Made by a program: the position numbers and the translations under genes. Below are positions 16,561-23,152 of a stretch of DNA of 64,000 nucleotides, in pieces. The stretch's first letter is position 1; every line of letters starts with the position of its first letter. The notes beneath the pieces were generated by a model, which saw nothing but the letters and a program-made list of their open reading frames with translations, was not told the origin of the DNA and did not search any database. The stretch covers positions 73,323 to 137,322 of the forward strand of contig CADAND010000010.1 of NCBI GenBank assembly GCA_902789245.1, read 5' to 3'. Source of the DNA: an uncultured Bacteroidia bacterium (GTDB lineage: Bacteria; Bacteroidota; Bacteroidia; Bacteroidales; UBA932).

Positions 16561-16588
16561 TAACTGTGGGTAATTTCCCCCACAGTTA
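16561..16588. repeat. REP palindrome, solitary copy
   Basis: 28 nt with arms TAACTGTGGG and CCCACAGTTA and an 8-base loop. It is the exact reverse complement (28 of 28) of the REP at 21429-21456. It lies between the divergent cdd and mnmA promoter boxes. Confidence 0.85.
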
Positions 16589-16618
16589 GCGCATTTTTGC
16601 GGTCCGGCGGGAATTGTG

Positions 16619-16626
16619 TATCTTTG
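16619..16626 (+). promoter_or_regulatory. Promoter -7 box for mnmA
   Basis: TATCTTTG ends 8 bases before the mnmA ATG, so the transcript would be leaderless or nearly so. Confidence 0.55.
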
Positions 16627-16634
16627 CGAATAGT

Positions 16635-17906
16635 ATGAAGATTTGCGTAGGACTTTCCGGAGGCGTGGACTCCAGCGTGGCGGCCTTGCTGCTCAAGCAG
16701 CAGGGTCACGACGTGTTTGCGATGTTCATGCAGAACTGGCACGACGTCGAGGGTACGCTCCACGGCGACTGCGAGTGGGAAGAGGACAAGTTTGTGGCCG
16801 AGATGGTCGCGCGCAAGATCGGTATCCCGTTCTATTTCATCGACTTGAGCAAGGAATACCGGCAGCGCGTGGTGGACTATCTCTTCGACGAATACGCCCA
16901 CGGGCGCACGCCCAACCCGGACGTCCTGTGCAACCGCGAGATCAAGTTCGACGCCTTCCTGCAGGCGGCGGAGCGCCTGGGTGCGGACTGCGTGGCCACG
17001 GGCCACTACTGCCGCAAGGAGACGCTGCCTGACGGGACTTGCCGCATCCTTGAAGGGACCGACCCCAACAAGGATCAGAGCTATTTCCTCTGCCAGCTCA
17101 GCCAGGAGCAACTCGCCAAGGCGATGTTCCCCATCGGGGACCTGCTCAAGCCGGAAGTGCGGCGCCTCGCCAAGGAGGCGGACCTGCCTTCGGCGGAGAA
17201 GAAGGATTCGCAGGGCATCTGCTTCGTCGGCAAGGTGGACCTGCCCGTCTTTCTGCAGCAGAAGCTCAAGAGCGTCGAGGGCGACGTGGTCGAAGTCTTC
17301 GCGCCTTACTACGCCGATTCGGCGAAATACGCCCGCGACCGGGAGCTGCTCGCCAAGGGTACGGACCTGACGGACAGCGAATTGCTGGAATTGTCCATGC
17401 CGCTGGATTACAGCGATATCCACTTCGAGACGGAGACTTATCGTTCCGGCAAGCACCATATCAAGAAGACGCGCGACAAGGCGAACCCCTGGGCGAAACG
17501 CATCGGGCGCCACGAGGGCGCGCAGTTCTATACCATCGGCCAGCGCAAGGGCCTGGGTATCGGCGGCCATGCCAGCCCCGTCTTTGTGCTCTCGACCGAC
17601 ATCGGGCAGAATATCATCTACGTGGGCGAAGGGGAGAATCATCCCGGCCTGCTGCGCAGCTGCCTGCGTATCGCCCCGGACGGGATCCACTGGATCCGCC
17701 CGGCAGAGGCGATGCAGCCCGGAGAACAGCGTCGCTACCGCGTGCGCATCCGCTACCGCCAGCCCCTGCAGGACGCCACGCTGCTGATGCGGGAGAACGG
17801 CCTCTTCATCCTTTTCGACCAGCCGCAGCGCAGCATCACGCCCGGCCAGTTCGCGGTCTGGTACGCTCCGGACGGCGAAATGCTCGGCAGCGGCGTCATC
17901 CTGTAA
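16635..17906 (+). CDS. mnmA: tRNA-specific 2-thiouridylase MnmA
   Basis: Adenylates and thiolates wobble uridine 34 in tRNAs for Lys, Glu and Gln. The 423-residue protein has the PP-loop SGGVDSSVA at its N-terminus. It also has the catalytic cysteine region NPDVLCNREIKF, KDQSYFLCQL, and the second active cysteine in SQGICFVG. FYTIGQRKGLGIGG marks the tRNA-binding middle domain, and a C-terminal beta-barrel follows. About 50 extra residues separate SVEGDVVE from RIGRHEGAQF, compared with the E. coli enzyme of about 368. The start is fixed by the promoter box just upstream. Confidence 0.95.
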   Translation: MKICVGLSGGVDSSVAALLLKQQGHDVFAMFMQNWHDVEGTLHGDCEWEEDKFVAEMVARKIGIPFYFIDLSKEYRQRVVDYLFDEYAHGRTPNPDVLCNREIKFDAFLQAAERLGADCVATGHYCRKETLPDGTCRILEGTDPNKDQSYFLCQLSQEQLAKAMFPIGDLLKPEVRRLAKEADLPSAEKKDSQGICFVGKVDLPVFLQQKLKSVEGDVVEVFAPYYADSAKYARDRELLAKGTDLTDSELLELSMPLDYSDIHFETETYRSGKHHIKKTRDKANPWAKRIGRHEGAQFYTIGQRKGLGIGGHASPVFVLSTDIGQNIIYVGEGENHPGLLRSCLRIAPDGIHWIRPAEAMQPGEQRRYRVRIRYRQPLQDATLLMRENGLFILFDQPQRSITPGQFAVWYAPDGEMLGSGVIL

Positions 17907-17918
17907 CCTTTTTGAGAA

Positions 17919-18743
17919 ATGTCCATCCTGACCCGCAAATATCCTTTCCTGCTGCACGGCCACTGGGCGAAAGACTGCCTGATCTACAGCCTCATCGTCG
18001 TGGGAATCCTGTACTTCCTGCAGCCCTTCGGCTTCAACGGCTTCGGCGGCAACAAGTTGCTGACCGCGCTGATCTTCGGCGCCGTGACCTTCTGCTGCTG
18101 CGCGCTCTATGGGCAGTTGATCTTCCACCCCCTGCAGCGCAGGGCCCGGGTCTGGCGCATCTGGCACCAGGCGCTGGGCGTGCTCGGGATGGTGCTCTTC
18201 ATCGGCATCTGCAACTATTTCACGTTCTCACTGCTCTTCAAGTTCCCGCTCAAATGGGAATACTTCTGGATGTTCCTGTGCTGGACGCTCATCATCGGCG
18301 TGGTGGTTACGGTCTGTTCCACGTCGATCGACTACTTCCGCTTCCTGCGCGGACGGCTGGACGCCCTGCTGGACAAGACCACGCAGGAGCAGGAGAGCAT
18401 CAGCGTCTGCATCCACGACACCCGCGTCCGCGGAAATGACGTCTCCCTGCCGATCAACGACCTGCTCTACATTGAGGCGCAGAAGAACAACGTGGCCGTC
18501 TGCTACGTCAAGGACGGCAAACTGGTGCGGGAAGAGATCCAGTCCACCCTCTCCGGCGTGCTCGAAGACCTCGAGGAGTACCGGAATATCTTCCAGTGCC
18601 ACCGCTCCTTCGTCGTGAATCTGAACAACATCACCTCCGCCAAGGGCAACTCCAACGGCTACACCCTGGAGCTGGGCGGCGGGCTCGCGACGGTCCCCGT
18701 GTCGCGCTCTTTTGTGCCGAAACTCAAGTCCTTCATCGCCTAG
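17919..18743 (+). CDS. Membrane-anchored LytTR DNA-binding regulator
   Basis: A 274-residue protein. Four hydrophobic segments fill residues about 20-140 (for example CLIYSLIVVGILYFLQPF and WMFLCWTLIIGVVVTVC). A C-terminal LytTR domain covers about 165-272, with LPINDLLYIEAQKNNVAV and the NIFQCHRSFVVNLNNI core. The form suggests a one-component regulator that senses at the membrane and binds DNA directly. It starts 13 bases after mnmA and ends 2 bases before a 20-bp phased repeat array upstream of a TonB receptor gene, its likely target by position. Ligand unknown. Confidence 0.88.
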   Translation: MSILTRKYPFLLHGHWAKDCLIYSLIVVGILYFLQPFGFNGFGGNKLLTALIFGAVTFCCCALYGQLIFHPLQRRARVWRIWHQALGVLGMVLFIGICNYFTFSLLFKFPLKWEYFWMFLCWTLIIGVVVTVCSTSIDYFRFLRGRLDALLDKTTQEQESISVCIHDTRVRGNDVSLPINDLLYIEAQKNNVAVCYVKDGKLVREEIQSTLSGVLEDLEEYRNIFQCHRSFVVNLNNITSAKGNSNGYTLELGGGLATVPVSRSFVPKLKSFIA

Positions 18744-18744
18744 C

Positions 18745-18824
18745 GATTCGTCCGTAATTCTCTCCGTTCGTCCGGGCCCCTAGTTGTCGGTCCGCGATTC
18801 TGGATGTCTGTCCGGGATATTTGG
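18745..18824 (+). promoter_or_regulatory. Four direct repeats phased at 20 bp: candidate LytTR operator array
   Basis: TCCG occurs at 18751, 18771, 18791 and 18811, exactly 20 bases apart. Each is preceded by a related hexamer (GATTCG, CGTTCG, TGTCGG, TGTCTG). Units 1 and 3 share ATTCT after TCCG, and units 2 and 4 share TCCGGG, so the array looks like a 40-bp pair repeated twice. LytTR proteins bind direct repeats, so binding by the adjacent regulator is a plausible inference. Confidence 0.55.
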
Positions 18825-18843
18825 AAGGGCGTTTTTTCGTGTT

Positions 18844-18851
18844 CACCTTTG
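18844..18851 (+). promoter_or_regulatory. Near-consensus promoter box for the TonB receptor gene
   Basis: CACCTTTG differs from TAnnTTTG only at the first base. It ends 4 bases before the ATG at 18856. Confidence 0.4.
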
Positions 18852-18855
18852 CGAC

Positions 18856-20883
18856 ATGAAAAAGTTGCTGACCCTCCTTTTCGCGGCGCTTGCCGCCTCC
18901 CTTTCCGCCCACTGCCAGACCCGGATCGACGGCATCGTGACCGACGAGCGCGGCCCGCTCGTCGGCGTCAACGTCTTCGTCGTCGGCACCATCGACGGCG
19001 CCGTCACGGACACGCTCGGGCGCTTCTTCTTCACCACCGCCCGCACGGGTGAGCTGACCCTGCGCGCCGTGCTCCTGGGCTACGAGGAGCAGACGCTCGT
19101 CGCCGACGCCGCCCGGCTGCGCGGCCTGCAGATCCGCCTGCGCGAGCAGGCCGCCTCCATCGACGAAGTCGTGGTGACGGCCAGCACCTACAGCATGGGC
19201 AAGAGCTCACAGATCAAGACGTTGGACGCGCTGGACGTCGTATTGTCCGGCAACTCCTGCGGGGACCTCGTCGCCGCCCTGCAGGTCCTGCCCGGCACCC
19301 AGAAAGTGGGCGAAAACGGTCGTCTGTACGTGCGGGGCGGCGACAGCGAGGAGTGCCAGACCTTCATCAACGGGATGCACGTGCTCGTCCCGTACGGCAC
19401 GAACGCCGAGGGTCAGGCGCAGCGCGGCCGTTTCTCTCCCTTCCTCTTCAAGGGGATGAGTTTCTCCCTGGGCGGCTACGGCGGCGAATACGGGCAGGCG
19501 CTCTCGGCCGTGCTGCCGATGGAGACGACCGACGTGGCCGCCAGCGACAAGTTCGGCGTCAGCGCCTCGCTGCTGGACTGGAGCGTCGGCGGCACGAAGG
19601 CGTTCCGCCGGAGCAGCCTGTCCTTCAACGCGAACTACACCGACCTGGGCCTGCACACCGCCATCTTCCCGGACCGGAACGACTGGACGCGCCCGTACCG
19701 CAAGCTCTCCGGCGAGGCGCAGTTCAAGCACGAATGGGACAACGGGAGCACCCTGAAATCCTATGTCGGCTACGACCGCACCTCGCTGGGCCTCCGGACC
19801 GAGGGCCGGGAGCTGTCGCTCATCGAGCACAACGCCTACGCCAACGCGACGCTGCAGACCCAGCTCGGGCGGGGCTACCGGCTCTTCGCGGGCGTCGCCA
19901 ATTCGACGGTCTTCAGCGACATCGACGACGCGCTCGTGCGCGGGGACCATTATCACAATTTCCGCAACGAAGTGCACCTCAAGGCCGAACTCCGCAAGAG
20001 CTACTCGGCGGCGTTCAAGCTCTCGGCGGGCGTCGAAGACTATATCCGCAACAGCCGGACGCAGTACGACGGCACGGGCTACGCGCTCAACTACAACCTG
20101 CTGGGCGGCCACGTGGACGCGCATGTGCGCATCGTCCGGACGCTCTTCCTCAACCTCTCGGTGCGCGCCGAGAAAGCGAGCTACAGCCCCACCTGGGTAC
20201 TGATGCCGCGCGTGACGCTGAGCTTCGTGCCCGGCAAGCGCTTCCAGTCCTCCGTCATGTGGGGCCGCTACAGCCAGAGCCCCGAGGACGATTACCTCGC
20301 CCGCGGGCTGGGCGCGCTGGGCCAGAGCACGGCGGACCACGCCATCCTCAGTCTGCAGTACGGCACGGACCGGACCCTGGTGCGCCTCGAGGCCTACGAC
20401 AAGCGCTACCGCGGCCTGCCGCTGCTGCGGGCGGGCGTCTGCACGCCGGACGGCTACGGCTACAGCCGCGGCGTCGACCTCTTCGTCGAGGACGCCTCGC
20501 TGATCCGCAACCTGGTGCTCACGGCCGCCTATTCCTTCAACGACGCGCAGCGCCTGTACCTGGACTATGACACGCCGCGCACGCCTTCCTTCGCCTCCCG
20601 CCACAACTTCCGCGTGAGCGCGAAATACGGCCTCGGCAAGGTCATCGTCGGGCTCGCCGACTCCTTCGCCAGCGGCTACAACAGCCTCGACGCCAACGTC
20701 ACCTGGCTGGCGCACCCGAAGGTCATCGTGTACGCCTCGCTGAGCAACCTGCTGGGCCGCACGAACGTGTACCGGATCGACACCGACGGCACGCCGGTGG
20801 CCGAAAGCCGGGACCGCTTCTTCTATATCGGTATTTTTGTTTCACTTAAAAACAGCAAAGCATATGACATCGCTAATTTCTAA
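18856..20883 (+). CDS. TonB-dependent outer-membrane receptor with carboxypeptidase-like N-terminal domain
   Basis: A 675-residue outer-membrane transporter energised through TonB. The signal peptide is MKKLLTLLFAALAASLSAHC. Residues about 22-110 form a carboxypeptidase-D regulatory-like beta sandwich (IDGIVTDERGPLVGVNVFVV). The plug domain follows, with DEVVVTASTYSM, LPGTQKVGENGRLYVRGG and YGGEYGQALSAVLP, and the rest is beta-barrel. It is shorter than SusC proteins and has no adjacent SusD, so it is not a classical glycan-uptake pair. Position after the LytTR gene and repeat array suggests dedicated regulation. Its 3' end overlaps the next gene by 20 bases. Confidence 0.88.
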   Translation: MKKLLTLLFAALAASLSAHCQTRIDGIVTDERGPLVGVNVFVVGTIDGAVTDTLGRFFFTTARTGELTLRAVLLGYEEQTLVADAARLRGLQIRLREQAASIDEVVVTASTYSMGKSSQIKTLDALDVVLSGNSCGDLVAALQVLPGTQKVGENGRLYVRGGDSEECQTFINGMHVLVPYGTNAEGQAQRGRFSPFLFKGMSFSLGGYGGEYGQALSAVLPMETTDVAASDKFGVSASLLDWSVGGTKAFRRSSLSFNANYTDLGLHTAIFPDRNDWTRPYRKLSGEAQFKHEWDNGSTLKSYVGYDRTSLGLRTEGRELSLIEHNAYANATLQTQLGRGYRLFAGVANSTVFSDIDDALVRGDHYHNFRNEVHLKAELRKSYSAAFKLSAGVEDYIRNSRTQYDGTGYALNYNLLGGHVDAHVRIVRTLFLNLSVRAEKASYSPTWVLMPRVTLSFVPGKRFQSSVMWGRYSQSPEDDYLARGLGALGQSTADHAILSLQYGTDRTLVRLEAYDKRYRGLPLLRAGVCTPDGYGYSRGVDLFVEDASLIRNLVLTAAYSFNDAQRLYLDYDTPRTPSFASRHNFRVSAKYGLGKVIVGLADSFASGYNSLDANVTWLAHPKVIVYASLSNLLGRTNVYRIDTDGTPVAESRDRFFYIGIFVSLKNSKAYDIANF

Positions 20884-21388
20884 GAAAGGCATCCTTGCCA
20901 CCGTCCTCTTCCTGATGATTTCCCTTTTCTCCGCGCCCGCGCAGGACATGCGCGCGCTGCTGGGCCAGTCCCTTTCGCGGCTTCAGGAGCCCACGCCGGA
21001 GGCCTTCCTGACCTGCATCGCGGAGCTGAAGCGCATCGACGCCATGTTCCCCGACCAGGTGGCCCCCAAGTACCAGCTGGCGCTGCAGAGCCTGAATTTC
21101 GCCGTGACGAATCCGCAGGCGGAGCAGACGGAGGGCCTGCTGGCCGAGGCCGAGCAGACGATCGCCGCGCTGGCGGAGATGCCGGCGGCGGATCTGTCGG
21201 ACGTCTGCACCCTGCGGGGCTTCCTCTACATGACCCGCATCGTCCAGGATCCGGCCCGGAACGGCCAGCGCTACTACCTGGACGTGATCCAGAACTACGA
21301 GAAAGCCCTGAAGGCCAATCCCGACAACGCGCTCGCGAAGCAACTGCAAGAGAAATTCAACGAGGGCATGGTGCAGGCCATGCGCTAA
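20864..21388 (+). CDS. Small exported helical protein of unknown function
   Basis: A 174-residue protein with an N-terminal signal peptide (ILATVLFLMISLFSAPAQ). The mature part is helical, and the end (YYLDVIQNYEKALKANPDNALAKQL) resembles a tetratricopeptide repeat. It overlaps the TonB receptor gene by 20 bases and is almost certainly co-translated with it, so it may be a periplasmic partner of the receptor; this is inference from position. Its TAA stop (21386-21388) is the first three bases of a REP palindrome, so the original C-terminus may have been altered when the repeat arrived. Confidence 0.75.
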   Translation: MTSLISKKGILATVLFLMISLFSAPAQDMRALLGQSLSRLQEPTPEAFLTCIAELKRIDAMFPDQVAPKYQLALQSLNFAVTNPQAEQTEGLLAEAEQTIAALAEMPAADLSDVCTLRGFLYMTRIVQDPARNGQRYYLDVIQNYEKALKANPDNALAKQLQEKFNEGMVQAMR

Positions 21389-21456
21389 CTGTGGGTGTTT
21401 TTACCCACAGTTGAAGGGGTAGGGTGCTTAACTGTGGGGGAAATTACCCACAGTTA
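21386..21456. repeat. Left REP pair
   Basis: REPs at 21386-21413 and 21429-21456 share the arms TAACTGTGGG/CCCACAGTT. Loops are TGTTTTTA and GGAAATTA. The spacer is AAGGGGTAGGGTGCT. The pair contains the stop codons of the genes on both sides. Confidence 0.9.
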
Positions 21457-22383
21457 AGCACTTTCTGGCTCCGGAAGGTGGAGGAATTTGCAGATCTGGA
21501 ACTTTCGGGCGTGGGTCTGCTCGAAAAATGCCTGCGCCATCCGCCGCCGCTTCTCCTCCGGGAAGCGCAGAAGCGGCGGATTCTCCACGCCAATCAAAGA
21601 ATTCTTTTCCGCCAGGGCTATCATTTCAGTATATGCTGTATCCGGTGAAGAAGAATACTCTTCACGAAGTGCAAACTCGCCCCCTGTATTCGAGTCAAAT
21701 GCCGTCAGCATATTGTCGAATCCTTCATAGATCCCGGCTGCAGCTGCATAGTCAACCAGCGGATATGCAGAAATAACGTTATCCGTCAACTGCTCTCGCT
21801 CTCCGGCATCCAAGCCGTTAAAGGCGTTAAGCAATACACTGTAAGAAAGATGCTTCCCTTTTGAAGCCATTCTTTTTATCCTGGCAATGGCACGAAGTAA
21901 TTTCTCGGAAGGCGATTCTATCAGCTTAGAAAAAGGATTCTTCCGGTCCCGGTACGCCAGGAAATTCCACCGGGCCTGAATAGCCGTTGAACACAATCCT
22001 TTCTCTGTGTGATTGTTATTAACATAGGCCAGGTTGCTCTTGATGTCTTTAGCGCTCCGCTTGAGTGAACTGCCAAACGGACGAGCAAACAAGGAACCGG
22101 TCAAACCATAATGCCGGTTGTACATCCGCGCGAAGATGGACGAAGAATCCTGGATGTATTTGTATAATTGCTCTTTGGTCTCTGCCACGCATGACTGATG
22201 CGTATGCGAGTACATAATAGCCGCCGCCAACACGCGAACTCCATATTCACGCGCCTTAACTGAGGAGATGGAAAGATATACGAGCCGGTCGATGACCGTG
22301 TAGAAGATGATGCCCCGGTCCAGGGCCCGCTGATAGACGTGATGTACGCCTAGTTTGTTAAACTTCCTATTTCCGCCTTTCAT
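21454..22383 (-). CDS. REP-associated tyrosine transposase (RAYT, IS200-like Y1 domain)
   Basis: A 309-residue single-strand DNA transposase-like protein. KLGVHHVYQRALDRGIIF is the typical N-terminal strand. The HUH metal motif appears as YSHTHQS near residue 60. FARMYNRHYGLTGSLFARPF matches the RAYT region carrying the catalytic tyrosine and the G-x-L-F/W block, and LAYVNNNHTEKGL corresponds to the family's YIELNPVRAG. A C-terminal extension ends in a charged helix (EEKRRRMAQAFFEQTHARKF) that may bind DNA. RAYTs excise and spread REP sequences, and REP pairs flank this gene. The start at 22383 is used because the promoter box overlaps the alternative start at 22401. The stop codon lies within a REP. 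Confidence 0.85.
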   Translation of the reverse strand: MKGGNRKFNKLGVHHVYQRALDRGIIFYTVIDRLVYLSISSVKAREYGVRVLAAAIMYSHTHQSCVAETKEQLYKYIQDSSSIFARMYNRHYGLTGSLFARPFGSSLKRSAKDIKSNLAYVNNNHTEKGLCSTAIQARWNFLAYRDRKNPFSKLIESPSEKLLRAIARIKRMASKGKHLSYSVLLNAFNGLDAGEREQLTDNVISAYPLVDYAAAAGIYEGFDNMLTAFDSNTGGEFALREEYSSSPDTAYTEMIALAEKNSLIGVENPPLLRFPEEKRRRMAQAFFEQTHARKFQICKFLHLPEPESA

Positions 22384-22398
22384 AGAGTTAAGTTTTCC

Positions 22399-22406
22399 CA
22401 AATATA
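22399..22406 (-). promoter_or_regulatory. Promoter -7 box for the RAYT gene
   Basis: TATATTTG on the minus strand, 15 bases before the chosen ATG. It suggests the transposase is expressed from its own promoter. Confidence 0.5.
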
Positions 22407-22460
22407 CCCTTAATCTATTTGATCTCCAACCAGAATTGAAGGCTTTTTCAAAAAAGTGGC

Positions 22461-22531
22461 TAACTGTGGGTAAATCTACCCACAGTTAGAGGGCACAATG
22501 CGCTAACTGTGGGGGAAAACACCCACAGTTG
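22461..22531. repeat. Right REP pair
   Basis: REPs at 22461-22488 and 22504-22531 have loops TAAATCTA and GGAAAACA and spacer GAGGGCACAATGCGC. The first copy is palindromic over 12-bp arms. Confidence 0.9.
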
Positions 22532-22576
22532 GAGGGGTATGGTGTAAATAGAAGGCGGGGCGCGGAGGGATTGGCG

Positions 22577-23152
22577 TTAGAACTCCACGGCGCGGAAGAG
22601 GGCTTCCGCGAGCAGGCGCGCGCCGTCGCGCTGGGGATGGACGCCGTCCCGGCAGAGGCGCGCGCTGTCGAAGAGGTCATAGAGGTCGATAAACTGCAGG
22701 TGCAACTGGGCGGCGATGTCCCGGATGGCGGGACGGACCCCCTCTTCCAGCACGTCCGGATTGAGGATCGTGACGGGAATCAGTTTGAAGATGCGGATGG
22801 GCGCGACGAGCACCACCCGCGGGTGCGAGGGCAGCGCGAGATAAGACTCCACCAGCCGAAGATAGTCCTCCCGGAAGATGCCGGGATTCCAGTTCCAGGG
22901 TTTGGTGTCGTTGGTCCCGAGCATCAGCAGGACGATGTCCGGCTCCCAGGCCAGGCTGTCCCGGTAGGCTTTCTTGCTGACATAAGGCGTATCCGCATCG
23001 AAACGGGCCGCGGCGTCGTTGTGGCCGAAATTGCGGACTTCGAACCCTTCGCCCAGCAGCTGCTGCAGCACAGCGGGATAGCTGTACTTGCCACGGTTCA
23101 CAATGGTGAAACCCCAGGTGATGCTGTCTCCGACGCAGGCTACCTTCTTCAT
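22577..23152 (-). CDS. SGNH/GDSL-family hydrolase
   Basis: A 191-residue esterase or lipase-like protein. ACVGDSITWGF carries the catalytic serine in block I. NFGHNDAAARF fits block II, LMLGTNDTKPW is block III with its asparagine, and CRDGVHPQRDGA is block V with the catalytic aspartate and histidine. No signal peptide is seen, so it is probably cytoplasmic. Its substrate cannot be named. The start codon overlaps the TGA of the upstream FAD dehydrogenase gene (ATGA at 23152-23149), so the two are translationally coupled. Confidence 0.88.
   Translation of the reverse strand: MKKVACVGDSITWGFTIVNRGKYSYPAVLQQLLGEGFEVRNFGHNDAAARFDADTPYVSKKAYRDSLAWEPDIVLLMLGTNDTKPWNWNPGIFREDYLRLVESYLALPSHPRVVLVAPIRIFKLIPVTILNPDVLEEGVRPAIRDIAAQLHLQFIDLYDLFDSARLCRDGVHPQRDGARLLAEALFRAVEF

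Larger units (their letters stand above)
21386..22531. mobile_element. RAYT transposase flanked by two REP pairs (BIME-like unit)
   Basis: The unit is REP, 15-nt spacer, REP, the transposase gene, then REP, 15-nt spacer, REP. All four REPs are 28 nt, and both spacers are exactly 15 nt. The two REPs in each pair have loop sequences in opposite orientation, as in bacterial interspersed mosaic elements. A fifth REP lies 4.8 kb away at 16561-16588. Confidence 0.8.

Noticed and set aside
18745-18824. Phased repeats considered as a CRISPR array
   Set aside because: Units are only 20 bp with little identity beyond a few bases, no spacers of uniform size and no cas genes nearby.
21386-22531. REP pairs considered as simple terminators only
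   Set aside because: Identical geometry on both sides of a transposase, opposite loop orientation and a fifth perfect copy elsewhere indicate a repeat family, although a terminator function may coexist.
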